Made by a program: the position numbers and the translations under genes. A DNA stretch of 64,000 nucleotides. Source: Chaunax sp. Z400 (Eukaryota; Chordata; Actinopteri; Lophiiformes; Chaunacidae). The DNA lies in assembly GCA_037577475.1 (NCBI GenBank), contig CM075197.1, positions 24,671,150-24,735,149 on the forward strand, written 5' to 3'. Below, one piece after another: positions 20,559 to 32,555 of the stretch; within the stretch, counting starts at the first letter, position 1, and every line of letters begins with the position of its first letter. The notes under the pieces were generated by a model. That model had not been told where the DNA came from. It made no database searches and saw nothing but the letters and a program-made list of their open reading frames with translations.

Positions 20559-21178
20559 GTGAGTGCACCGGGGGCCTCCCTGGCTGAGGAGCCGTAGGCC
20601 TGATGATGGATATAAAGGAGAGCTGTGGCAGTCAGGGGAGCCAGGAGAGCTCCAGCCTGCACCCCACCTCCTGGCAGGCCTTCGCTCACACCAGCACGCT
20701 GCACGGCCTGCGCTTCATCTTCCCTTACGGTCAAACCGGCGCACGCCGCCTGCTCTGGGCTCTGGCTCTGCTGGCCTGCCTTGGACTGTTGGCCCTGGAG
20801 AGCACTGAACGTCTGGCGTACTTCCTCTCCTACCCTCACGTGACCAGCATGGATGCCATCGTGTCAAGCAGCCTGGTCTTTCCCGCCGTGACCATTTGCA
20901 ACCTCAACATTTACCGCTTCAGCCGCCTGACGCGCAACGATCTGTACCACGCCGGCGAGCTGCTGGCCCTGCTCGACGTCCACCTGATGATCCCCCAGCC
21001 GCACCTGGCTGAGCCTGACGTGTTGGCCTTCCTGCAGGAAAAGTCCAACTTCACCGCCTACAGGCCCAAGGCGTTCAGCATGAAGGAGTTCATGGAGAGG
21101 GTCGGCCACGACCTCAAAGAGATGATGCTCTACTGCCGCTACCAAGGCCAGGAGTGCAGCCACAGCGACTTCAAAACC
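20559..21178 (+). CDS. asic2: Acid-sensing ion channel subunit 2, first coding exon
   Basis: ASIC2 is a subunit of trimeric proton-gated sodium channels (DEG/ENaC family) in neuronal membranes. Coding starts at 20603 (MMDIKES); the second ATG at 20606 matches the mammalian MDLKES start. The exon encodes 192 residues in phase 0 and ends AAAACC|gtgagt, where the mammalian ASIC2a first exon also ends. Visible parts are the cytosolic N-terminus with the His-Gly gating motif (STLHGLR, residues 31-37), TM1 (about 49-67, LLWALALLACLGLLAL), the start of the ectodomain with the pH-linked His in YPHVT (residue 79), FPAVTICN (93-100) and NDLYHAGELLALLDV. SMKEFMERVGHDLKEMMLYC and GQEC point to ASIC2 rather than ASIC1. 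The acceptor is at 20558. The rest of the gene lies beyond the window. Confidence 0.92.
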
Positions 21179-23130
21179 GTGAGTTCACTGGTGTCTTCTT
21201 TTTAAATGTCAGCTCCGGTCTGGGATCAGCTGGGGTCAGAGCCTCCTCTCTCCCAGCTCTCAGAGGCATCTGCTTGCGTGGTGCTCGGGCTGCGTACTCT
21301 CAGCCTTGAGAGTTTCCATAGATGGATGATTTTGCCAGTAAAATGACTTGATGCATGCTGATAGCTGCTCTCTCCCTCCCACGCTTGCTACCCTGGGAGC
21401 CTCTTGCTGGGTTTCTCTTCTTGGGACTCTGGTGTTCGGTCGACTCTCGAGCTTTGTTCTGCAATTACATTGCCTGCTGCTGCCTTGTTGTTGTCCTCAC
21501 CTTCACATAACTGCATTGTGCTTCCATGGCACATACGCCGCTGCAACAAGTCTTCGATATTTTAGTCATTGAAGGCAAGTAATTGGTTTGTCCCGGGCAA
21601 TAGCGAAAAGTAATTTCCCCCCAAATCCCTCAGCCGCTTTCTTCATTTCTCCAGCCAAGGAGTTTTCTTTGTTTCTCTCAACAAGTTAGAAAATTCAAAG
21701 GATGTTTGTGTCCCTGCTAGATTGTCTGATAGAGCAGAAAACAGCCAAAATGTACTTTTTTTTGTTTTTTTTGGGGATGATTGCTGGTATTAATTTGTCC
21801 TTTTTAGGTGTAGCAGCTTTTCTCTGCTTGTTCTGTGTCAATGCTGTACTTGTAACACCTGAAGTGGACGTGGCGTTTGTGAAATGTGTCTTGTCGCACT
21901 TATACAACCAAAATACCTTCGTGTTTCATCAGATACTCTTCAAACACTATTCTTAACTCCCACTTGTTGCATATTAAGACTCCCTCAGACTGATAATAAT
22001 TATTAATCACATCCACCAGTTTGTAGGTGAATAGAGTGCTGCCTTCAGGATGCAGATGATAGAAAAGGGAATACTGAAACTTTAACAGCACAACCTTGTT
22101 TCGGTCAAGAAAACTGACCTTGTGAAAAAAAAATCCTGTCTTGTCATTTCTTCAGCGGCAAAATAGATGTTTTGAAAAGCATGCAGAAGAATTATTGGTG
22201 GTTTTTGCAGGGTCTCTCTACCACCATTCATGTATACAGTATGTAATATTTCTGCAGAGCAGTTAGAAATGCTGTTTGTTTCACTTTTTTTGGGTGCATT
22301 TATTTTGCTGATTAAGGTTAAATGCTGTTGTCAGACTGTTGAGTTGTTCAATCCATCACCCTAAACTCTCTACGTCTGCATTAGTTCGGTGTTGCGTTAT
22401 TATTGCCTGCTGGTGTAGCTCAAGTGTGGATTGATTTGGAGATTTCACAGCATTGCCTCATAATAATAATGATGTAATTGTGACTAAGGTTGGATTTTGA
22501 TGGCATTTTATTGAATCTTGTCAAATCTCTTATTGAATATAGGTCAGTTTGACTGTCAACGTTCACAAGAAACAAAAGTTATTTAACTTTTTCGTGAAAA
22601 CCCACATTTGGTTCATAACTTGAACATGAAACAAGCAGCACTCAACACACTAATTAACAAGTATTGTATAGTATCCTCTAACAATTTACACTATTTGGAC
22701 AAAAGTATTAGGACACCTTTTATGACATCCCAATGCTTAACACTAAAACCAGCAGATTTTGTTCTGGTGAAATCGATTTAATGTAATCAGTTTTGATTTT
22801 ATGTTAATACCAGTGCAATTTCCGCTTTCAGTCACAGCAGGATGCCAACGTTTAGGTCCCAGAAATTCCTGAGCCTGCAGCGAAGTATGCAGGTTATGAA
22901 TTCTTTGAAATTAGAACTCTGGATCAGTCGGAGACGGAGGTACTGGAGTCAGTATCAGGAGCTCCTTTTCTCTCATATTCAATCTTACAGATGACAGCAA
23001 TGAGACGGGACAGTAAAGAGCCAGACGTTTCATTTTGGCCTGTTGTAAACACGTTACCTGAATGTTTTGTATGTATGATAACCAGTTTCAGTTTGAACGA
23101 AATGTAAAAGATTCATTAAGAGACGCTTTA
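21179..23130. other. Intronic stretch, mostly unique
   Basis: No gene is seen. Near 22690-22725 the words acactatttggacaaaagta and ttaggacacc resemble the end of a widespread fish MITE, but too little of it remains to call. The rest is ordinary AT-rich sequence. Confidence 0.45.
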
Positions 23131-23139
23131 GTGGCAGAC

Positions 23140-23395
23140 AGGCCTGCAGCCAGCGATTATTTGACTAACTGATTAATCGATTAATCGTTTGGTCTATGAA
23201 ATGTATAAAGTGAAAACATAAAGCCATCTCTAAGGTCTCAGCTAAAGTCAACAAAGGATTTTCACTTCACTGTCCTTTACAAAGGAAGAGAAGCAGAAAA
23301 TCCTGAACTCGAAAATATTTTTTCTTGGAAAATTACTCAAACAAACGATTGTCAACAAACGATTAATTGACTAATCATCTCAGGTGTCGCATCAG
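23140..23395. repeat. MITE-like repeat with ATTAATCGATTA ends, copy 1
   Basis: Starts near gcgattatttgactaactga followed by ttaatcgattaatcgtttgg and tctatgaaatg. It runs through cttcactgtcctttacaaag, gaagagaagcagaaaatcc and ggaaaattactcaaacaaac, and ends with cgattaattgactaatca, complementary to the start. The layout matches a percomorph DNA-transposon-derived repeat and the copy at 25.7 kb. Confidence 0.6.
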
Positions 23396-25660
23396 AGCTT
23401 CATGAATTCTGGTATTTTGTTAAACAGAGGCTGGATCCCCAATAGAACTGGCTTTGGCAGTGCAACCCCAACCTTAAAAGGACAAAATAGCAGATTTTAC
23501 AGCCAAAGCAAGCTTAAGGATTCTGCAGAAACACTTCAATGTTGCACAGAAACTAACTGAAAAACAGTCATATTTCTAAAACCCAGCTATCACACGCAGT
23601 ATGTATTATGCCACGGGGTTATGTGACGGCCGGTTGCCTGACGAGCAGCCCGACTCCCTTTTTTTTAAAGCTTTACACAGATACAGATCTGTATTAACGA
23701 GATGCTCTTTTTGTTTGTCGACCTCAGAACTGACCGGCGATGCATGCACAACACAAACAGCACCGCGGAGCAGCATCTCTGGGATCTGATCCGCTGTGAT
23801 GAGCTTGACTTTTTGCAGAGCGTGAACTCTGCCGCCACTAACGGAGCACATCGGCGGCGTTGTTGCGCCTCGGCTGTGTGTAATCAAAGACACTAAAGCC
23901 TCTGCGGCTGTGACTGTTACTGTTGGATTGAGATCTCCGTGCTGCATCCTGAGAGACGCTCAATGCAGAGATGCTAATTGGAAAAACAACAATGGTGGAT
24001 CACATGTTTTCCATTCAGGCCTTCAGATGGACGCTTCCCTCAGAGCTCTGATTCTATTGCATGCTTTGAAACGAACCGCTGAGAAACCACAAGTGAGCAG
24101 GAGAACATATGACTTTCGTAATTTCATCCTGTCCCATCAGCTCAATAAGTCTCTATTTGACTCCCCTCGGTATCCGTCTTGCCCGCTGTGTGACACGCCG
24201 CTCACCTCCAGCTTGCTTCCAACATAATCATGTTGACAGAGAGGCTACTAAAAGGCACTGCCACCCTGTTTGCCCTCTGCCTGTTGCCGCCGCCGAGCTC
24301 CTCCTGACTTCCCCCACTTCCCCTCTCTCGACTCGCTCCGTCTCGTCTCCCTCTGTCACTGCAGCAACACCTTCACATCTCCGGCGTCTTCTGAGAGGAA
24401 CGAAAAAACAAAACAAAACACAACAGGCCCCCCAAAAATAGAAAAACAAATGCATGAACGCACACAGACACATACATGGATGCGTACACATAACACAGAG
24501 GGACGGCGTTACCTTGGGACCGGAGTCAGCGTTTGAATGACATTGTGATGGATGACCGTAGGGAGGATTGTAGGGACACGGGGAGATGGAACTGGAGCAG
24601 AGCGCTACACAAAAGGGAAGCAGCATAAGTGCACACATTTCCACCTATTTGCATGTATTATGCGTCACCTCAGATAGCATTTTTCACATGAGCAGAGAGC
24701 TAATCTTTTAGTATCACGTTCACATGTGAGCACGTCTGCAACCCACCTGATGCAATTCCTTCCCAAATGAGCAGTTTGGTCTGCTTGTGTTTTCAAGGAT
24801 GCCAACAAAAGATTAAGGCATGTCTCAAACCACAGTCAGCATCAGCATCCTCCCATTCAAGCAGAGCTGGAGAACGATACAAAAGCTCAATTCAGCCAGT
24901 TTAGAGATTAGTTTTTAATCCGGCATCTCTGAGAAGTCTGCTGACTGGTCAGAGGACAGGTCCATGCCAGTTTACAAGCTTTGGTGCAGAAGGGAAAAAT
25001 GCACGAAGCCCAATTTCATTTGATTGTTTGTCTTTGATTCGAATGATGTCAATACGACACAATCGTTTTGCATTTTCAGTTTTTTAGACATCCAAATTAA
25101 TGATCCCATAGTAAAAGAGTTCATCATCATCATTAAATAGGGAAGGATCATTGAGAGCAAGCTCTGTTTTTCACCCTGAATAAAATACATGTATGAGATA
25201 TAACTATGAAAATAGAGTAGTGCAATACATGTATGTAACATACATAGTATATGCACAATTTAATGAGTCATAAACAAAGAAAACATATATATTCACACTC
25301 TGCTCCATGCCTGTGTAAAGGTTCATAAATTGTGCACCAGTCCTTCTAGTTTGGCACCTTTCCTCACATTGTTTCCACTTTTGTAGAATGTAATATTTAA
25401 TAGCCAACTTCCCTTTGTCAGTATTAATGAGTTGATTTTCACGGACCAGACGGTCTCGGGATCTAGTCCTGTATGAACTTGATGTATAATTCACGAGACA
25501 TGTAAGAAGACACCCAGGTGGTTTGTCACGAAACGCTTTACATGGATGAAATGTACAGTGATGTTCTCGTCTCACTGCCAACGTCTCAATTCCACCAAAG
25601 AGCATGTAGATAATGACGTTTAATGAATTTAAAAGGAGCAGTTCACCCAGAATAGCTCAT
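23396..25660. other. Intronic stretch, unique
   Basis: No exon or named repeat is supported. 24290-24400 is C/T-rich. Short frames on both strands have no recognisable domain. Confidence 0.45.
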
Positions 25661-25671
25661 TCAGTCATTCC

Positions 25672-25990
25672 CAGGGCAGCTACTAATGATTATTTTATTA
25701 TTTTTATTATAGTGTAATCTCCCGATTGTTTCCACGATTAACCGATTAATCGTTTAATCTATAAAATATCAAAAAGATTGTGAAAAAAATTCTTGGCACA
25801 TTTTCCCAGAGGGATGTCTTGAAATTGCTGCTTGTGTCCAACCGGCAGTCTAAAAGCCAAAAAGAGATGCAGGAAATCCCTCAAACATTTGAGAAGAGGC
25901 TTGAACCAGAAAACGTTTGATCTTCTTTCTTTAAAAATGACTCAACCGATTAGTCGATTATCAAAGTAAAGCAGCAACTAAGTTTCTTTC
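25672..25990. repeat. MITE-like repeat with ATTAATCGATTA ends, copy 2
   Basis: Begins gcagctactaatgattattt, followed by accgattaatcgtttaatct and ataaaatatc. Middle phrases include gcttgaaccagaaaacg. It ends aaaaatgactcaaccgatta, gtcgattatcaaagt and agcagcaacta. The ends are inverted relatives of each other (agctactaatgatta against caactaa). Same family as 23140-23395. Confidence 0.6.
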
Positions 25991-27790
25991 GACTCACTAA
26001 TCAATTATATCGTTATCTTCTCTAATAGCGATTATCTGCTCACTCCCATGACGATGGAAAGTCGGGGGGGGTGAAGGAAGTTTCTTAGTCCACGTATATT
26101 CTTGCAGCAATGCAGCAATCTCCTGAACAACTGAAGAAGCTGAGTTTTAAATCGCCAGAAAACAACCAAACAAACAAAAAATGACTCCATTCGTCTCAAA
26201 TGGCTTCATCCAAACATGCAGACCTCAAACTGATTTGATTTCACTGTAGCTGCTACGCTAAAAGCATCTTTCCATCGATGCTGGGCAGAGGAGATAATGA
26301 CTTGATTTTCATGTTTGGGCAAACTCTTTCATTAAGGAGTGAATTGCATCGATCTGGCCCTTAAAAACTCACTGGTCAAGGCTGTGTCGATGCTTTAGTT
26401 GAACACTCTTGCAGGCTCCTCTGATATATGGGCATCATTTGAAATCTTTCAATACGAGCGCTGACTTGATACACGAGTTTCATTACTTATACAAGCTCGA
26501 TTCCATGAAATACATGGCTTCCCTTTAGAAGAATGAGCCAAATGGTAAAGCAGTACATTTCACACTCTCTGTATGTCACAGGGTGATTTTGAGAGAATTT
26601 ATGATCCATACAAAATAAGCAATACCCAGCCCCCTACATTTGCCTCAGCAGTGTATGTATTCATTGAATTTCAGTGGCGGAGATTGGGCCACCTCTCCTC
26701 TGCTACCATCACAGACAGAGCAAAGGCCATATATCACATATTTAATGTGTGACGACGGTTTGGTAGGTATCCATCATCATCTATTAATTAAACTGATTAT
26801 CAGATGAGATGTGTAGGGATCTGCGCCCTGTATCGCCGCGTGTCCGCCGTTCTGGCATCGGTGGACCCCCCCCCGTCTGTGTTTTCTTTCGCCGTGTGTG
26901 ATTACAGCCATGATTAAGTCCTGATTGATCACACTGACGAGCCCCATCAGTGTCTGCCGGGGGTGAATCAGCCTGGCCTGCACTTGCTGCATGCTTGGCT
27001 TTGTATGTATAAATGGTCCTGGTGGTCCTGGGTCGCTGCAGGCCAGGGAAGAGCCAATCACGCTCCCATCCTTAATGTGGAACCTGATAGCATCCGGTCG
27101 ACCCTGAGCTCTGTATCACACAGAGACTAATGAGGAACTCGTGTATCCCTCTGACCAGAGCCTTGTTAGGACGCTGAACATGTAACAATTAGCCACCACG
27201 CACAACCTGTGGCCTTAGCACTGTGGCTAATTATCGCATGACTAGATCTATTCGCTGCATCGAGTGCTAACTACACTTAATCACTTTTTGGTTTCATTTC
27301 TCAACATTTGAAAGCCCAATCCATCACATTAGGGTTTTTAGTGGATGTTTTGTGTTAATCACTAACGTGGCATTACCATGGCATTTTACATTCCCAGCAG
27401 GCGTGACGTATTAGTGACTTAAAGGGCATGGAAAGCCGCCGCCGCCGCCGCCCACAAGCCCACCTCTCCCAAACACCACGGAGAGGCAGCGACAACCTGT
27501 TCTATTGAACCAACATGGAGGAAAAGCTGGAGCACAGCCACAGACCCACAGCTCAGTGTGGATACTGTTCATGTGGCAGATGCTGCAGCTGTCTGCTGTG
27601 ATGTATTATGGGAGGATGATGATATGGTGTGTGTTTGTGGTCTGGCTTAAAGGAGCAGTCGTTGTTTTGTTTTTTTCCCCTGAAGGGTTTTCCTCACCTA
27701 AAAGAGAAGTGAGATGTTTGGACGTAGGAGAAATGATGGACCTGGTGATTAATAACATTTAACACATCAAGTTGGGATTGGGTTCGTCTT
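25991..27790. other. Intronic stretch with possible conserved noncoding sequence
   Basis: No exon is supported. About 26640-27060 has balanced composition, lacks simple repeats and holds several ATTA/TAAT cores (attaattaaactgattat, gattaagtcctgattgatca), which is the look of a conserved enhancer. A (CCG)n run lies at 27436-27453. Conservation cannot be judged from one genome. Confidence 0.35.
27436..27453. repeat. CCG trinucleotide run
   Basis: Six consecutive gcc/ccg units in noncoding intronic DNA. Confidence 0.85.
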
Positions 27791-27794
27791 TCCG

Positions 27795-28125
27795 TCACGT
27801 TTCATTTCCGGAGCATAACTCAAAAAGACTTTCCACACACAACAACCAAGTACTGACGTGGTGCCTTTTGCTATTTATTATATATTTATTGTTTATTTAT
27901 TTTTTGTTTATATGTTTCCATGGTTACAGTTTGGATTTATGCTCATTCTGGCGGTTGGTTTTGTTTCCGGATCTCAAATATAATTCAGTATTTTTCAAAC
28001 AAAACTTTCTACATACAACAACCAAAGTAGTGAATCATCATATTTACGAACTTTCATCATTTGTATTTTTTTTTCCGTTTCCATGGCTACAAGACGAACT
28101 TTTTCATGAAACTTTATGTACACAT
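27795..28125 (+). repeat. Dimeric repeat of about 165 bp, copy A
   Basis: Two diverged units lie head to tail. Landmarks recur in order: tttccgga at 27805 and 27964, acaacaaccaa at 27839 and 28015, and tttccatggttacag/tttccatggctacaa at 27915 and 28078. The spacing is 159-176 bases. The first unit includes agtactgacgtggtgccttt. A related dimer lies inverted at 41040-41335. Confidence 0.75.
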
Positions 28126-28900
28126 CTCTTATGTACTGTCTTTTAATATTTTGGAGATTTTAACCATTTAATTTATTTATTTTCAAATTTTGAAAAATCT
28201 AACTTTTTCTCATATATGCACTTAGCAAGAATTGCAATTAAGAGGGACATAAATGACTTCATACCTTGTTTTAAATGTCTTTTTCTACAATGAAATGAAC
28301 CGGTGGTGGGGGATCCTCAGTATTTCATGCTTATTATTATTATTGTTTAGATTATTATCATTTAGATTATTATTATTGTACTTTTAGAACCATTTACTGA
28401 TGTTGGATCAGATTGGTCCCAGCTCTGTATTTAGAAAAACAACCTTTACTTATAAAATATTACAGTTCAAATGCAGGTTCAACCAAGAGCAACACTTCAG
28501 AGGTGCTGTTTACCTTGAAGTGCTGCAGAAAATAGACATGAAACAACCATTGTGGTGGAATGCACTTACTTCACTGTGCAGTTAACGGTACACAGTGTTA
28601 TTTGACAGTGGTCTCGATTTGAACTCCTTCCTATAATTCAGGAGACATAATATTTGCTGGCCTAGTTAATCACAGAGTGGTGGCGTGATGATAGGTTTGT
28701 GACGGAGACACAGAGCTGCATCAGTGGACTAAGGAGAGGAGAAGCCTGGACATGAATCTTTGAGGATAAATGCTGGATGGCATTCACACCAGCAGAGAGA
28801 GAGAAGAGGAAGCCGGAGGAGAGGTGAGGAATGGAGCCCATTACCTCAGCAGCCTGTCTGGTGACATACTTCATCTCCACCCCTGGAGAAGGAGGAGATG
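28126..28900. other. Intronic stretch, AT-rich
   Basis: No gene or named repeat is seen. A few (ATT)n runs occur near 28330-28380. Confidence 0.45.
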
Positions 28901-28902
28901 GA

Positions 28903-28903
<1 letters not shown>

Positions 28904-28962
<59 letters not shown>
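28904..28962. repeat. TG microsatellite
   Basis: About 29 uninterrupted TG units. Confidence 0.95.
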
Positions 28963-28965
<3 letters not shown>

Positions 28966-29017
28966 AATGTGCTGGCGGGTATGTTCATATTTTGCAGTCA
29001 GTCTTGGTCTGCTCAGC

Positions 29018-29159
<142 letters not shown>

Positions 29160-31870
29160 GCTGCTGCTTCTATCGGTTGCTTTCAGCAGATATTGATAAA
29201 TTGCTCTGAAATCGAAGGTCAGCTGACTGGTCAACTTAGATTGTCTTGTTACGTTTGGGAGCTGATGTATGAGAATTGCAATGTTTGCACCAGTAGCTGC
29301 TTCCAGGACACATTGCTCCATGCATGATGATAATAGTGGTATATGCTTTATTGGTCTGCCTGGGAAATCCTCTCTCTGTGTCCCCAAGTCTGCAGACAGT
29401 GAAGGCAGCTAGCAGCCTCCTGGGGCGTCATTAGAGGACAGCGACTCGCTCCAAGGCCACTAAACTTGAAGATTGAATGCATTCAGTTGTTGGAAGTTAT
29501 ACTTAAATATAATTATACCTTTAAAGAAAAAATCCATTGTAACTGTAATGAGCACTTACTTTTAAGATGACTCTGCTAAATGAATGTAAAGAAAACCTTT
29601 ACAGGCGACGTCATCATCAGGCTTCGTGTTGTGTGGGTTGTGCTGATGTAGCGGCTGGAGGTTGCCATGACGTTAAGTTTGATTTGATACATCTTTATTT
29701 CAAACATGTAACAAAAAAACAAAACAAACGATAAAATAGAGGAATTAAATTAAAAGATAGCACAATACAAATGAGAAATTACATGTAGAAAAGGAATAGG
29801 AATGTTATCATAGCCTTTCTCCGCTACTCGTGTTCTTTATCTTATATTTGTATACATACCACCAGAGTCCTGGAGGGTTCTGCCCAGTTTCTTATCTGTT
29901 CTCTTCCACTCTGTCTGCTTGGTTAACCAGCAGCTGCTTGTCAGTCTGGAACATGAAGTCCTTCTGGGATCTCGGCTTAACTGTCGTGGTCCTGAATTTA
30001 ATTTGCCATGTTTCGTTTTGGTAAAATGAGTTTTCCATCATGTTGTGTCATTTGCTTTACACCCATCCTCACCTGTTCCCACTCCTGTCTCATCACTCTG
30101 TGTCTTTAGTCTGTGTGTTTTCCCCTGTTGCTGTTCAGATTCAGCAGACGCTCCAGCTCCTCTCATGTTTCCAGTGTTTCTCACTAAGTTTTCCAATTTT
30201 TCTTTTTAAAAAAAAACTGTTTATTTATTTATTACCTTCATGCCACTTTTTGTTAATTAACTTTTTTCCTATGTTCAAACCTGCCTGTGTTCTGGGGTAG
30301 TTTTTTGTTGTGTTTTTGTGTTTTGAACTGCATCCTTCCCGTCTCTGCATTTGGGTCTTTATATGATTTTTTTCTCTAACATCATCAATTAATTTCGGGG
30401 ATGCATTCCATCTGGACTTTAAACGTCTAATCCATACTCAGCGGAAATGTTGCTTTACACTATCCCGACCATGTGCTTATGCCTCACCCTCATACACCCT
30501 GCTGCTATGTGCTGGTCTCTTTGCACAGATCTGTGGATCTGGTGCTTAGATCCTGTCCATGTGCTCTACGATCAGCTCCTCTCTGCTGTCCCTCAGGCCG
30601 GCTTTTCTAGCCAACGGTAGGATTACTTGATGTCTGCCTCTTTCTCGGTCTGCTGATGATTCTCCATCCCATGGTTCTAAAAAAAAACCCTGCTGCACAC
30701 TCCCAGCTCAGAGTATCAGGATTTATATAAATCGGTGATAATATTGATAAAAAGAAAAAGAAATCTCCAGATAATGAAAAGCTTTTCAGATGCTAACTGC
30801 ATAAATAATTCTTCTGTACCTTGCTTACAGCTTCGTGCATTTAATCAATAGAGCGATCAAACATTTGATTTCATGCTGTCTGCCCTGATGCTTTGCCTCC
30901 TGTACTCTCTGTTATCCTGCTCTGTTTTTCGATCACCTTTCATGTCTCAGTCTTTTTTTGCCATCAATAATTAATCACATGGTGTCTGAGTACTAGACAC
31001 TCAAACCTGACTGGCTGCTGTTGAAAAATCACCTCCTTAAATCAGGGTGGAAGACTCTGTTAGACTCCCTTTTTCTGTCCACTTGACTTTCTCTGTTTAA
31101 TCTCTGTGAGCTGTCCAGGAGATCATTTGATCTCCGCCTTCAGACTCAGCTGGGAGCTGCTCTGGGCCTCACAGGTCTATTTGCTGCATGGTGTAAAGAG
31201 ATTGAACGGCTTTACTGGAAAATAACCACTGCTCAAATCGCTATTTCTGTTGGAGTCTTTTGTCATTTTGGGAGCGTAGCCATGCAGGAACGTCTTGCCT
31301 GTGCTTCTGCTGGAATCACATAAGCTCAGTCAAACCTTTCATTCCACCAAATGTTCCGATGCTGCACGTTGTTGAAGCTGCTTAGACGTTGCTTTTCCGA
31401 CATCTTTTCCGGGAGATGAAGAAGAGATTTGAAGAGCTGCTGTATAGTTTGTGAGTCAGTCTGCTGAAATACAAATGTCAGCTCCACCTGCCAGCGCCGG
31501 CCCTCGTTCTCTCCAGGTCCGGCCGCTGTCGTCTTCCTTAAAGGATCTCACATCGGTGTCAGGACAATGTCTGCTCTTTTTGTCAAAATGACACGTGCAG
31601 CACAGCGTGACTCGAAATTGCAGACATTGGCCTCAAAGGGCCAAAACTTTAGATTAATTCTGTGTCTCAACTATTTCTGTGTTTGACCATTCTACCATTC
31701 CTGCTTTTCTCTGTGTGTTGAACTATATTGTTGTTGTAGAATAAAAACAGGCATTAAAAAAAAAAGTATTCTGATATTATTTGAAATCTGCAGGGAGCTG
31801 ATTCCATTATGTTCAGTCATCTTCGAACTTTTCGGAAGCTAGCAACAGATCCGCAAGCAAATATAGATTC
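29160..31870. other. Intronic stretch, mostly unique
   Basis: No exon is supported. 29675-29800 (gatacatctttatttcaaac, then A-rich) looks like the reverse of a retroposon 3' tail, but I cannot assign it. 29830-30300 is T-rich, with frames of biased composition and no domain. Confidence 0.4.
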
Positions 31871-31871
31871 A

Positions 31872-32555
31872 TATTCAAAGTTCAAACAACTTTATTAATC
31901 CCTAAAAAAACACAGACAAAATAAAGTTAAATAAAATGTACACAGGAGCTGAATAAAATCTATCAATGAAAGGGGATAAAAATCTAACAGGTTAATGACC
32001 TTAAAGGATTTAAAAAATTAACAAACAATTTATTGTAGCAGCAGAACACAATTGCAGTTTATTGTCTCGGCTCCGACTTCATCACTCCCCACTGACGTGT
32101 TTACATTGGGGTGTTGGGGAGTGATGAGCAAAACATGTTGAATCTGTACAAGGAGAACCTACAGGTGGATGCTGGGGTGGTGGGGCTGAAAAAGCAGGTA
32201 GCAATACGTACGAGCAACAGCGGCATTGACAGCGCAGAGCGAGATGTATAGGAAATTGCTGCAGCTTAAAGAGACCGCCAAACATTGGAGGAAAGGTACA
32301 GCTGCGTATCATCAGCATAACAGTGGAAATGAATATTATAGCTGTGGATTATCCGACCCAGAGGAAGCATATAAATAGAAAATAGTGAGGGACTAAGGAT
32401 AGACCCCTGGGAAACACCACATGAAAGAGGGGCTGGGGATGAGGAGAATTTGCCCATTGCAACAGAGAAAGATCTGCCAGAGAGGTAGGAGTGAAACCAG
32501 GCCACAGCAGTGTCCTTAATACCAACACATTTTCCCAGACATTTCAAATGCACTC
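31872..32555 (-). mobile_element. LINE reverse-transcriptase fragment
   Basis: The minus-strand frame 32553-32280 reads from AVAWFHSYLSGRSFSV through CGVSQGSILSPSLFSIYMLP to HFHCYADDTQLYLSS. This gives the reverse-transcriptase QGS-x-L block and the catalytic YADD box of a non-LTR element, probably L2/CR1-like. The frame breaks just after YADDTQLYLSS. Plus-strand ttcaaacaactttattaatc at 31884 is the reverse of a typical LINE 3' tail and may be its end. Truncated and inactive. Confidence 0.75.

Noticed and set aside
20378..20839. 153-codon frame antisense to the asic2 exon
   Set aside because: Shadow of the GC-rich asic2 coding exon. The sense strand matches a known family; the antisense does not.
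22690..22860. Possible MITE from ttggacaaaagtattaggacacc
   Set aside because: Only about 30 bases resemble a known fish repeat; the following sequence does not continue the match as I recall it.
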